A stretch of DNA of 64,000 nucleotides, taken from Amoebidium appalachense (Eukaryota; Ichthyosporea). The stretch is taken from positions 4,650,001 to 4,714,000 of the forward strand of contig CAVNZM010000006.1 in assembly GCA_963693365.1 (NCBI GenBank), in the 5' to 3' direction. Shown here piece after piece: positions 24,462-36,386 of the stretch. The position numbers and the translations under genes are program-made. The notes under the pieces were generated by a model. The model ran no database searches, was not told the origin of the DNA, and was given only the letters and a program-made list of their open reading frames with translations. Position 1 is the stretch's first letter; each line of letters starts with the position of its first letter.

Positions 24462-24713
24462 GCCAATTAAATGTAGGCACCCGTGCATTTGATTTGTTCA
24501 CAGATTGGGATTGTGCGCGATATGATTGGTTGATGTTTGTTGCATTCGATTGGCTATGAGCCACCCGTCCTCGTAGCTTCTCCCTCACTGAGGCTAAGTT
24601 AGAAAGCAAGGAGCGTTGCATCTGATTGGGTGTGTTTTTGCAATACGATTGGCCACCGCGGTTGGTGGAAAGTTGAGTGATTGATTGGTCAGCTGCGGAA
24701 TGAAGGCTCCAAT
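24462..24713. promoter_or_regulatory. Cluster of eight CCAAT/ATTGG boxes
   Basis: CCAAT or ATTGG pentamers occur at about 24462, 24504, 24525, 24549, 24624, 24648, 24683 and 24709. The cluster lies 0.4-0.7 kb upstream of the exonuclease gene's ATG (25143) and is free of homopolymers. CCAAT boxes bind NF-Y-type factors in many eukaryotes; promoter function here is inferred from density and position. Confidence 0.5.
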
Positions 24714-24758
24714 AGCAGCGAACTTCGTGGCCCAAATTCGCTTTGGCTGGTGCCATTT

Positions 24759-24874
24759 CACCGGGGGGGGTGCGGCATGCCAGGAGCTACTACTAGAGAG
24801 AAGGGGGGGGTATGATCACCGGGGGGGGTGCGGCATGCCAGGAGCTACTACTAGAGAGAAGGGGGGGGTATGAT
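24759..24874 (+). repeat. Tandem duplication, 58-bp unit
   Basis: Units 24759-24816 and 24817-24874 are essentially identical, running from CACCGGGGGGGGTGCGGCAT to TATGAT. They lie between the CCAAT cluster and the exonuclease gene. Confidence 0.95.
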
Positions 24875-25142
24875 TGGAGGGGGGTGTGTTCAGCTAACCT
24901 TATATGGATAAAGCAAAGTTACAAGGATTCAAGCCATTGGTTGGGCAAGACCCCTTTTGCCGAATATGGATAACAGATCATACACTGCTGTAGGCGGCGG
25001 TCAGGAATTGGCGCGCTCTTTACTGGTCACAACCAGTCCGGGAAGGCCATGAGCAGCATTGCCGAGCACACTGGAATACGGGAATGTTTGCGGTAACGTA
25101 GTCGCACTAGGGGGGCAGGGGGCCAGGCCCCAAGTGTTTAAA

Positions 25143-26534
25143 ATGAAGCCAGGCTGCCCTAAGGGCACAACACAGCGCCCTGGGCATAAAACAGGCGGAG
25201 CTAGGGAGGGAGCTGGGCGCAAAAAAAAAGATGCTGCATTTGTTCAGCCTTTAGCGAACTTTGCAGGTTTTGGGACGGCAAACAAAGCTGTTTTGCAGGA
25301 ACTAAACGTAAACGTACAACCCGAACAGCCCCCTCTATCTAAGGCCGCCGACATAAGGGCCCGTGTAGTTGAGGCAGGTAGCGTCCATTCGTTACCAAGA
25401 GAAATGGATCGGGCCCCTGCTCCACACCCACCAGACATACAGGTGCAACCCGACGAGGAACCTTTGCTAAATGCAGCAGCAGATGCGTACCGGGTAGACG
25501 AGGATGAAGGGGAGGAAGAGGGAGAAGATAATACGGACGGGGATGACGGTGGAGAGGAGTTTTCTGACGCGGCGGGCGAAACAATCAAGTCGCACCTGCA
25601 CACAGTGAAAGAGAGTCTCAAAGATGAGAAGACGCCTGTGGGGTGGCATCTTCCACCTCCCATTATAGGCTTTAAATTTGGGGGCGATCCAGCGCCTTTC
25701 TACAAACCCAGATGTTTTGCCTGGCTTCCGGAAAGGTTGTCTCCCGGTTTCATGGTGCCGTGCCCCTTCGATGATCACTACGTGGACCCCCACAACCACC
25801 CCAACCCACACCGTACTTCTCGCAATGGGTTCATGAGCAACCCCGTAGGACGGCGTGTTATCGACTTTGACAGCTGCTACTACATTATCACGGCCCGGTA
25901 CTTTTGTGACACATGCAAAAAAAACTTTGCCGGCACAAACCCCCAGACAATTAAACGCCTTCCACTCTTCATGCGTGATCAGTTTCCGGCCTACCTTAGC
26001 CACCGCAGTGGGCTCGACCTAAAGGTGGTAACATTGTTGCGTGCACTGGCAGACAAAGGTGTGGGCCCAAACGCCTTTGCCACCCTCCTCTCGGAGCTCC
26101 ACAAGCAGCGATACGACGAGCAGCGGCTCCTGTATTACTCGAGGGCGCTGCATTGGACCAAGTATGAACTCAAAAAGCGTAACGATTTCCGCCCCCACGA
26201 CCAGCGCCTGACAGAACTTCCCCCAGAGGAGCAGGCGGCTAAGTTCTCGGCGTTTGGTGACAAAAATGGTTACGCTGGACATGTGCCTTCAGGCAAGTGT
26301 GCACTGCATTTTGGGTGTGTAAATGGTCCCCATTGTTTTGTATGCACGTGCTTGGGCATTTTTTGGGTTGGCTTGGTAGGGTTTTGTTTTATTATTTTTT
26401 ATTTTTTTTTTAGGGGGGGGGGGGACTTGGAAATGGGTTTTGGAAGTGTGGTCAATAAGTTTCTATTATGGTGGTGGTGGATGTGTGGTGGTGGATGTGC
26501 GCCTGTGAGTGTGCGTGTACTTGTGGGTCCGTGT

Positions 26535-26565
<31 letters not shown>

Positions 26566-26841
26566 GGGGGGGAGGGGGGGGAGGGGGGACATGGTGATGG
26601 ATTAGGTGGTGGTGGTGGCAATCAGTCATGGTGGTGGTGGTGGTGGTGGTGGTGGTGGGGGGGGGGGGGGGGGGGGGGGGAGGGGGGGGGGGGGGCAGAG
26701 GGATCATCAGAAGGGTGAAAGCATAACGGTCCATGTACCAGTGAGTGTGCTTGGGAAATCGTGGAGAACTGTTATGCCTGAAATTAGATGGTGGGTGTGC
26801 GCATGTGTGTCTGTGTGTGTTGGGGGAAAGGAGGTGGAGAG

Positions 26842-26873
<32 letters not shown>

Positions 26874-27060
26874 GGGGGGCACATGGTGGTAGACTGGATC
26901 TTGGTGGCGGTACTTAATGGTTATTATAGTAGTGGCAGGAGGGTGTGGGGGGAAGGGCAAACGGACGTGCAGGGGACAAACTGCAGATGGGGCACAAAGG
27001 GGAAAGAAGGTGAAAGTTGGTGCAATGACTTGGAGGGTTTGCGCGCGCCGGGAGGCGGGG

Positions 27061-27094
<34 letters not shown>

Positions 27095-27526
27095 AACGGC
27101 CGGAGATGGGTGTGTAGCGTTTTTGAGATGGGAAAAGCCATACAGACTTACGAAAATACAGAGAGGTGAGATGAACACGAGGGACTAGAGGGAATGGGGG
27201 GGATGGTCCTGATGGGAGGGTGGTGGAGTTCTAACAGTACTTGGGGTTCAGGCAAATACCTGAGTGCCGTGTATACTGAGTTCAGCGACCGCACGGCAAA
27301 GTACCAGAGCCTGGACACGCAGCTCAAGCCCGTAAACAACGTGCTCAAGGCCGACCACACCTTCCAAATTGGGAAGCTCACCGGCATCAATGGGGAGCCT
27401 CTGTACCGAGGCCTATGGACTTGTGTAAACGAGCTTGGCGGTGTGTGGTCCCTCCTCTTCTCCCCCCTCCCCCCACTCTCCCCCCAGGCCCCCTCCCCCC
27501 CCCCCCCCCCCCCCCACACACCCCCC

Positions 27527-27557
<31 letters not shown>

Positions 27558-27788
27558 ACGCCCCCCTCCCCCCCCTCCCCCCCCCTCCCCCCTCTAGGGC
27601 CTTTAAATCTCTTAGGCTCCACATTTAATGAGGTGGCACACTGTGAGTAGAGGTTTGTAGTATGTGGGTTTTGGGGACAATTCTTGCCCTGTCGAGCAAA
27701 AACTAGGAAGCTCCAGATATGTGTGTATGTGTTTTTGCTGGGTAGAGATTGGGGTGGGCTGGGGTGGAGCTTTCTTTTGGCGGGGAAT

Positions 27789-27836
<48 letters not shown>

Positions 27837-29442
27837 AGCTTCTGCCAAGCAGAATGGGAGTAGGGGCCAGTGATTGCAAGGGATGCAGGGGGGGGGGGGG
27901 GGGGGGGGGGGGAGACACCACCGTCGGGGTTGAAGGTAGAGAGGGCAAGAGGCCCGGGGTGGGGTGGGGGGGGGGGGGGGGGGACAGTAGGTGCCATATG
28001 GAGGGCTGTCCCATGGTTTGGGGGGAGGGGGAGTGGGGAAGGATCGTGGGCACATGGGTTTGGGGGGAAGGCAGAGAGGGGGAAAGGATTGTGATCACAA
28101 GGGTTTAGGGGGAGGAAGGGGGAAGGATTGTAGGTACATGGGTTTAGGGGGGAGGGGGGGGGGAAGATTTTGGGGGAAAGGGAGGCCTGGGGAAAGTATG
28201 TGGGCACATGGGTTTGGGGGGAAGGAGGGGGAAGGGTTTTGGGGGAGAGGGAGGGGAAAGTATGTGGGCACATGGGTTTGGGGGGAGGGAGGGGGAAAGG
28301 ATTGTGTGGGCACTGAAGTCTCGTGAAGGGCCATGTGGTAAGGGAAGCTAGAACATGCATGGCTGCTCGGAGATGCCCTCTCACACAGTGCGGCACCCCA
28401 GAGATCCGGGCGCAGGTATTTACACGGGACTGCAGCCACCAGGAGATTGAGCCCGTGATCCAGCGCATCTCTGCCACCACGGCGGCGCTCAACAGCAAGG
28501 GCCCGGCCTTCTTCTACACAGATCGGTGCTGCCAAGACCGGGCGTTTGTTGAGCGCATGTTTCCAACCCTAGCCCGGCCAAAATGCCCCGTCCGTCTGAA
28601 CGAGGCTGCGCTGGTAAGCGTGACGGACGGTCTGCCTGGGCTGGAGCTGCCGGCCAACTACCCTAAGCCGGTGTACACCGACTGCCAGGGGGCGGTGGTG
28701 GCTACAGCGGCCATTCGTGCCGACCTGGAGGGGCAGCAGCACCGCGTGGTGGGGCTGGACTGCGAGTGGGTCTATCGGGTGGGCCAGGCGCGGTCCAAGG
28801 TTTGCACGCTGCAGATTGCCACCGCACGGGCCGTGTACATCTTCCACTTGGCACGCATGGGCCCCAACCACAGCCCGCCCGCGCGGCTGGTGGACGAGCT
28901 GATTGCGCTGCTTAGGGACCCCAGCATCATCAAGGTGGGCAAGCAGATCGGCACGGACTCGGCCCACCTCAACAAGGACTACGGCACCCCTGTGGCCAGC
29001 TATCTGGAGCTGGGCCGGTTCTGCTATGCCCGTGCAGCTATCACCTCTGCGGCCCGGGGCTTGGCCGACATCACTGCCCAGGTCATAGGCAAGAAGCTGC
29101 CCAAGCCGGCACTTGTTCGATGCTCCAACTGGCACGAGCCGCTATCAGAGGTGCAGGCCACCTACGCTGCCCTTGATGCATATGCGTCCCTGCAGGTCTA
29201 CTCGGCCGTGGTCGATAGGCCAAACCTGTCAGGTGTGTATCCCACCTGCTTTTTGCCCCAGTGCTTATGTGCTTATGCCAGATATAGAAAGATTGTGGGC
29301 CCCCCAGAGGAGAGGGGAGGGGGAGGAGGGGGGGGGGGGGGGGGGGGGGGTGGCTGACCACATGGGCCAGTGTTCCAGTTGTGTTATGCTGGGTGTCGGG
29401 TGGCTATCAAAGGAGGGGGTGATTGGTGGTGGTGGTGGTGGT

Positions 29443-29475
<33 letters not shown>

Positions 29476-30493
29476 CTATAGCACTGTTAACACGTGCAAG
29501 TGCCACACAAGCTGGGCACTGGGAGAGGGGGGGGGGGGGAGGGAGAAGGGGGGGGGGGGGGGGGGGGGGGGAAGGGGGTTGCTAAGGAATATGCATTTGA
29601 TTTTTGTGGAGCGAAGAGAAAAACGTTGGTGCTGTGGCTTTTTGGCTGAGTTTTTTGCTTCCCTCTATGACATGCAGCGCGGCTTCATGCAAAGGCACTC
29701 GGTGAAGGGGTTGAGATTGTGCCCCGGCGGGGCCCACATGCTGCAGCAGCCACCGGGGTGGTGCTGGCTGTGCAGCCGGAGCGCTGGGGGGGCATGAAGG
29801 TGGGCAAGAAGCATGCAGTGGTGCGGGTGGATCAGGTGCTGTCGCCGGCCATGCAGGTGCCCTTTGGCCCCGACAAGGGCAAGACCCTGGGAGAGCTGGG
29901 CCCGCCGCCCTTTGAGCTGATGGTGCACCTGCAGTGGCTACGGCCCATTCAGCCCCCACCGGACCCAGGTGCCGAGGTGCCGGTGGTCCCTGACCCAGCC
30001 CCTCCCCCTGCCGAGCAGCAGCAACCCCTTGCCGGCCCACAGGCACCCCCCCAGGACCCCCAGGCAGCCCCGGGGGGCCTTGAGGCAGCCCCAGGGGGAC
30101 CCGAGGCAGCTCCCAGAGAGGGCATGTTGGGCCAGGCACCGCCTGGGGAGGTGGTGTGGCAGACTGTGCTGAATGACGCCTTCCACTCCATTGCAAACAC
30201 GGCGGACGGCACGTACAAGTCACACCCCCGCAGGGCTGAGTACGCACGCGCACTCAGCGAGGCAATATTTGTGTGGAATGAAGAGGATTACGGACATGTG
30301 AAGGTGCCCCCCCCCCCCCCCCCCCCCAAAATAAAAAATAAAAAATAAAAATAAAAAAAACGGCAACAACAACATGCGTGACTGACGCGCACACACACAT
30401 ACACTCGTTAGCACACACTCACCATTCCACCCACAACCATGCACACCTTCGACAAAACTTCTGAGGGAAGAGAGAGAGCCTGAGCCTCAGAGA

Positions 30494-30549
<56 letters not shown>

Positions 30550-31128
30550 GGGGGGGGGAGGAGAGTGGGGGTTATTCATATGCCTAGAGAGAAATAATGT
30601 AGGGTTGTGGGGGGAAAGAGCCACATGCATTTTTTACTTGTGTTGGGGGAGAAGATGGGGGGGGTGGAGGGGAGGGGTCCTACAATAACGGCAGGTATCA
30701 AAGTCTACCAAACCCAAATTGCAGTGTGCGTAGTAAATTAATATTGGCATCCTGCCTCACAGGGGGTGCTGGAGCAGAAGGGCATCGACATTGAAACCGA
30801 GCTCAAGGGCGGCGACCTGAGCTACTTCATGGAGCGCATCCGGCGGGTTATTCCCGACCCATACACGCTGGTCTCGCGGCTGGTGGAGTTCAAAAACACC
30901 TACAAGGATGTGCCGCCCGGACCGGATGGCAAGCCTCTGTTCAAGAAGGATGGCTTTGAAAGACTCGAGGCAACATCCCCCCCCCCCCCCCCCCCCCTCC
31001 CCCTGCAGGCGCCCAACAACTCCACCACCACAGAAAAGATTCTTCGCTTATTTGTCATCCTTGGTTCATCTGCACACACACGCACACCCTAGCCTCCCCC
31101 CCCCCCCCCCCCTCCCCCCCCCAAACAT

Positions 31129-31196
<68 letters not shown>

Positions 31197-31273
31197 CCCG
31201 CACGGCCCTTGCTGCCTAGCCAGTTGTTTTTTGCCTTTCCCTGCTCGTTTTTTTCCTTAGCAACCCCATCCCC

Positions 31274-31324
<51 letters not shown>

Positions 31325-32982
31325 ACACACTACCACCACCACCACCCACCCATCTCTCTGATGTTTGCTTGTGCCCCCACAGTCGCTGCTCGAACACGCC
31401 CAAAATGGCTGTCTGTCGGACCCCCCCGGCCTGCCCCTCTACTACGAGACCACTGCCGACGCAGATGGGCTCATGCGCTACCGCTGCATCCGGGGCACCA
31501 ACGAGGTGGAGGGGGCAGTGCACAACCCCCTGGCCACCCACTTTGGGGCCACACGCATGTCGCTGCGCCTGCTGGACGCCACCATGTCCAATAGGCGCCA
31601 CCGCCACAACCTGCGTGCACACTACCGCAACCGCCTGGGCCAGGCATCGGGGCCCCCCCACTACAGCCCCTGGATTGTTGACGACATGGAGGCACTGGCG
31701 CTGATGCTGTACGGCCATCACCTCGACCCCCAGTGGGTACCCGTAGGCTGCTACAAGCTACCGGAGGAGTACTTCAACTTTGCCCCGCTCTCCTGTGTGG
31801 CCAATGCCCCGGCGCAGGAGCCAGTTGCGGTGCCCGCACCCCCACCTCCGTCTGATAACATCGAGCCTGCAGCCAATGGCGTGATGGGCGGGCCAGAGGA
31901 CTGTGAGGTCGAGGAGGGTGACGGTGCTGCCATGGGGGGGGGGCAACCAGGTGGCGCGTGGTGCACCACAGCCGGACCCTGCACTGAGGGGCGACTACAA
32001 GTTCCTGGCGCAGAAGCAACATGTGGCCATCCCCTTCCTTCCGGTGCTTACCCCTCAGGAGCGCAAGCTATTCAGCACGCTGCTCCTGGGCACCTACAAG
32101 GCACATGCAAAGCCCAACGGCCAGCTGTTCGAGGCTTTGGCCCAAGACTTCAACAAGGCTGCCTCTGTGGCTGGGGGAATCTACATGAAGGATGCGGCCT
32201 ACATCAAGAAGCATTTCGACAAGTGGAAGACCTGGCAGACGGCACATGCACAGCGCTCCACACACGAGGGCCTGGCAGATCACCGCAAGCGTATGCGCGA
32301 GGAGAGGGCAGACGCTGTGCCAGCAACCATACGGCCTGCCCCCTTGCCACCCCTCCCTGTTCCAGACGGTGTCGATGCAGGGGCGCAGCGTGAGCGGCCC
32401 TTGCCCATGCTAGTGGGCAAAAAGCATCGCAACATTGGCCCTGAGGGGCCCCTGCAGATGGATTTGCCGGTGCCCCCTCCTATGCAGCCACCCCAGAGAG
32501 CCCCCAAGACCTGCAAGACGTGTGGCCGCCAGGGCAAGGGCTGCCCCGGCTCCAATCGGGCCAAGAGCTGCCCACGTTGGGTTGCAGCCAATCAGGATGC
32601 CATGCCACCAGCACCCGCGCTTGACATGCAGCAGGGCCATGTGCCGCACATGCCCCCTGCACCCCATCCAGGCCCGCACCACCCACATGGCTGGCCCCCA
32701 CCGTGGGGCATCATGCCGCCTCAGCCCGGCCCTGCCTTCCCCATGCCTGGGCTACTGCCGCAGCACGGTCCCCATCCTTACTTGGGCCATGTGGGCCAGC
32801 CCTCGGCTGGTGGGCAGTTCCCACCCCCTTCTCGTGCATCTGCTGTGCTGGGCCTGGCGTTGCCACCTGCTGGAGAGACGCAGCTGCAATGGCACGATCG
32901 AAAGCAAAGTAATCGTGGCCGCAAGTCTGCAGGCAGCCAATCAGGATCTCAGAGTAGTCAGAGTAGCCAAACTAGTGTCTAA
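25143..32982 (+). CDS. Mobile-element-type protein with DEDDy 3'-5' exonuclease domain
   Basis: Seven exons: 25143-26292, 27252-27440, 27598-27632, 28389-29232, 29678-30303, 30763-30969 and 31383-32982. Phases agree except for one frameshift in a G10 run (31934-31943); dropping one G gives 1549 residues. Order: a basic leader (GGAREGAGRKKK), an acidic stretch, then a domain with CPFDDHYVDP, GRRVIDFDSCYYI and FCDTCKKNF. The last resembles the Pfam DUF6729 domain of exonuclease-linked selfish genes, matched from memory only. FYTDRCCQDRAF follows, then an RNase D/WRN-like exonuclease: GLDCEW (Asp582, Glu584), GTDSAHL (Asp648) and YAALD (Tyr717, Asp721). The C-terminal part has RGTNEVEG, a helical segment and C-X2-C-X6-C-X8-C. 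Start: first ATG in the open frame. Exons 1 and 6 seem to end at GC donors. The exon 3 donor (GAG|GTGGCA) was chosen by phase over a stronger GTGAGT five bases on. Confidence 0.75.
26293..27251 (+). other. Probable GC-AG intron, G-rich
   Basis: Exon 1 ends TTCAG and the intron opens GCAAGTG, the canonical GC-type donor. It ends GGTTCAG. This join restores GYAGHVPSGKYL without a break; no GT donor nearby gives that reading. The intron holds G runs with TGG repeats (26411-27095) on the sense strand. Confidence 0.65.
31934..31943 (+). other. Frameshift in a G10 run inside the last exon of the exonuclease gene
   Basis: The frame reading EEGDGAAMG upstream and the frame reading NQVARGAPQPD downstream meet at ten consecutive G residues. 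Removing one G joins them without a stop. Coding character is strong on both sides, so this is either an assembly or sequencing indel or a real inactivating mutation. Confidence 0.8.
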
Positions 32983-33061
32983 TATTGGAATGTACACCAA
33001 TGTAACGGATCTCATATGTGTTGTAGTGCTTCAAGTTATACCTGTTCTTCGTACAGTCATG

Positions 33062-33096
<35 letters not shown>

Positions 33097-33322
33097 CTAG
33101 CTTTCATTCCGAAGTTTACTGTAAAGAATTAAAATTTAGAATCTGAGTAATAGTACAGAGCCTTTGCACTTTTCTCTGTTTGTTAGGAATTCTTTGTGAT
33201 CGAGAGTATGGTGTGTTAGACTATTGGTGTTAATGTGTCCTGGAAGGTGTATAATGTCTGCTGGCCGTAGTCAGTATCTATTTTTAGGTATATAGTATAT
33301 TTTTAAATGTTGGCCGCTGGCC

Positions 33323-33342
33323 AATAAATAGCAAATAATAAA
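33323..33342 (+). terminator. Possible polyadenylation signals (two AATAAA)
   Basis: AATAAA occurs at 33323-33328 and 33337-33342, about 350 nt after the exonuclease gene's stop codon, at the end of an AT-rich stretch. Polyadenylation use is inferred. Confidence 0.35.
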
Positions 33343-33400
33343 CACACGATAAAGTCAACAGCGTGCCAAAAAACTAATCCCCAGCGAGCGCACCCAGTGA

Positions 33401-33423
33401 TGTGTGTGTGTGTGTGTGTGTCG

Positions 33424-33510
<87 letters not shown>

Positions 33511-33625
33511 CGCGCGCGTGCGTGTGTGTGTGTGTGTGTGCGTGCGTGCGTGCGTGTGTGCGTGTGTGCGTGTGTGCGTGTGTGCGTGTGTGTGTGTGAG
33601 TGTGTGTGTGTGTGTGTGTATGTGT
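33401..33625. repeat. (GT)n array with an internal (GC)n block
   Basis: About 50 GT units, a GCGCGC block near 33503-33518, then GTGC/GTGT variants. It is intergenic. Confidence 0.9.
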
Positions 33626-34491
33626 GGTGTGGTGTGTGCGCGGCTTGTACATATGTACGTGTTCATGTGCACCTGTGTCGGACCTACGAAGTACATGAAA
33701 GTAAATTTTGACAGCATCGATCTGCCGGTGTGTATGTGTATGTGTGCCAGTGCAGCAGGTGTGCCTTGTAACTGATAGCTTCGCATTTTACGTGTGTGTA
33801 TATATAGTAGTACGCATAGACACTTGCTGATCATTCGGATCGACATTAATATTTAATCTGTCGGTCCTCGGTTTTTTGAGTGAATGATGATCAAGTGTAA
33901 GAGCATTCACTTGGCAAGTATTAATGTTGCAGAGGCTAGCTGCAGCTGCAAGCGTCGGATGCACACTGACAATTGTCTTTTCAGCGAGTCTAACCTGCAG
34001 GCAGCAGCTGCACACATATAGGGTTGTTATCTTGCGGCACATGCACGGTGATCATTTCAGAGTAATAGAGTTCAGAGCAATGAAAATAATGAAAATAACT
34101 AAACTTTGTGACTACTTTAAAGTTGCTGAGATCATACGTGGTGCAAGCTGCACTATGAACACATGTATAGTGCTAGTAATTAATACATTTTTGTTGCCTT
34201 CTGCAGGGTTATCGTAGCTACGTCACGGCCTGCACTCAGGGGGGGGGAGGGGGGGGAGAGGGGGGATGATTCGAAGGGGGTATAAATAAGAACATGCACC
34301 TAAAGGTCTTTCCCGTGGATCCTCCCCCCTCCCCCCCCCCACCTCTCCCTCCCCCGGGGCCCCATACTATGATATCTAGGCCCAATATTATATGCCCCTT
34401 CCCCCCCCCCCCCCCCCCCCCTCCCCTCTCCGGATCCCCGGACCCCACTTCCCTACCCGGAGGCTCAAGAGCTCCCCCCCCTCCCCCCCCC

Positions 34492-34524
<33 letters not shown>

Positions 34525-34845
34525 GGCTTACGGGGGCCCTTCTTCATCGAGGGGGAGGGGGTGGGGGTGGGGGGGGGGGGGGTGGGGGTGGGGGGGAGGG
34601 GAAGTGGAAGGCGGGGGTGGATGCATGTCAGCCTAGGTGAATTCAATTGTTTAACTCCAGTGTGCAGGACTGGTCTGAAGGCTTAAGAAAACAACGAGGA
34701 AATGGGGTCCAGTGGAGGTGGTGGTGGTGTTCTGTGTGTGTGTGTACACGTGCACGTATGTGTGTGGTTTTTTTAAGGGGTGAGTGGTGGTGGTGGTGGT
34801 GGTGGTGGTCACCGTGGTGGTGGTGTGTGTGTCTGGTGTGTGTGT

Positions 34846-34907
<62 letters not shown>

Positions 34908-35996
34908 TAGAAAGAAAAACTGCTCGTGGGTCACTGTTTTTCGTCACTGTATTTGTAACGGGCCGCTCATATTTATATAACTACTTTAATTTAAGTACAC
35001 GTGTTCATTATCATATACGATGGCCAAATATAGAAATTTTGGCGTCGAAGTTCTTGGAGCTAAAAAAACGTTTAAAAGGGGGAAATAATAGCTTGGCCCC
35101 AAATTTACCTTGCCGTTTTTAGCGAATGTATTTTTTATTCATGAGTTCTAGTGATTCAGTGAGTGCACGTGCCTGCCTCAGGCTGATCATGACAACTGCA
35201 ACACACCATTCCTACATGGATATCAACCAAAAGAAAATAGTATATACTGTGGTGGTCTCCTAAACCTTGTGCGGCATGCGCATACATGATATTACAGTGA
35301 CGCATGTGCATATTATTGTTCTGTACACCGGAGTGTGCCGGTGCACGTGGCTGTTTTGTGCACATGTTACAATAGCAGCACGATCTCCCTAAACTCCATG
35401 TTTACACATCCCTCACCCTGGCTCTGCCTTGTCGGTGCTCCAAAACACACATACAAATCCCCCTAGACTCAGTGCCTGCACATGGTCGCATTCACGTGCA
35501 GGCCACGTGACACATGCGATGCCATACTGCCGTCTACAGCAACAACCACGGCAGCATGTATACCGGCCCAGCACGAAATATACTTATCGGCAGCCCACTG
35601 AACTCGCCCATTTTCTCTTTTTCATGTATGTCCCTCCTTTTTTGTAAAATCACCCTTTTTGGCCTCCCGGTAGTGGATTTTGCAGGATTTGACTTCTTTG
35701 AGGTCCAAAAACCTCAAATTTTCCCCGGCGGGGCCGGGGAGGGAGAATTCAAAAATTGCCCGCTCCTGATATGGTACCCGGGCCCATTTCAGGCTGCAAG
35801 GCAGACATCAATAGAGTCGACCTTTTCAACGCTCCTTGCTTACTAACTTAGCCTCTGTTAGCGTGCTGTAACACTAGATCTAGAGTTGGTTCTTCCTACA
35901 GAGGGACTATATGGAAGAGGTTTCTGAGAAATCCTGGGGTATTTGAGTATCTAGCTATAGGTCATTGATTTTATTTTAAAGAGTATTTAATATTAA

Positions 35997-36029
<33 letters not shown>

Positions 36030-36083
36030 GAATCGAGACGGCCGTGGAAGTGAGCACATCCGGATTGTGTGAATGTTTTTTCT

Positions 36084-36199
36084 ATTGGCCAAAAGCGTTA
36101 AAACATGTGATTGACAACGCAATTTTGGCTTTTTTTGGGTTGTAAACGCCATTTCGATTGGTCGTTTCGGCAGAAAAGGTTTGCAAGGATTTTGATTGG
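36084..36199 (+). promoter_or_regulatory. ATTGG boxes upstream of the 36.4-kb gene
   Basis: Three ATTGG pentamers (about 36084, 36157 and 36195), plus near-matches (GATTGAC, GATTAGT), lie 190-300 nt upstream of the ATG at 36387. The context resembles the CCAAT cluster at 24.5 kb. Promoter function is inferred. Confidence 0.4.
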
Positions 36200-36386
36200 A
36201 TTGCTTGAAAATCTATTGTTTGACATGTGCAGTGACTTTTGATCTGATTAGTCGGCTGTCATTACTACCTTGTGACCGCCATCAAGTTGATGCTATATAT
36301 TGGATATTTTGGAGGCAAGACTAAATAATATCACCCAAGTTGTACAACAACCTATGACCTTTTCTAGCTCCAGAGAGACAATAACA

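Larger units (their letters stand above)
20838..25142. other. 4.3-kb spacer dominated by low-complexity DNA
   Basis: No gene is supported. It holds C runs and (CT)n arrays (21600-22850), a C-rich repeat pair at 24009/24135, a GGGGGC array and a CCAAT cluster. A 62-codon frame at 23053-23241 lies after a plausible acceptor (CCACAG, about 23094) and before a plausible donor (GGTGAG), so it could be an exon of an unrecognised gene. The motif GATTCCGCCCCCCGGCCA occurs near 21283 and 21418. Confidence 0.5.
32983..36386. other. Spacer with GT array, poly-G runs and a CCAAT-bearing upstream region
   Basis: No gene is recognised. It contains a G run near 33065-33095, a (GT)n/GC array at 33401-33625, C/G homopolymers at 34330-34620, a G run at about 34860-34906 and another at 35998-36028. 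Unique AT-rich sequence lies at 33700-34200 and 34960-35990 without convincing exons. Confidence 0.5.

Noticed and set aside
27750-28330. G-rich frames between exonuclease exons 3 and 4
   Set aside because: They are degenerate GGGTTTGGGGGGA-type repeats with no coding character; the acceptor at 28388 defines the next exon.
31905-31953. Short intron as an explanation for the exonuclease gene frameshift
   Set aside because: It would be about 49 nt, far shorter than any other intron here (shortest clear one 157 nt), and a homopolymer indel is simpler.
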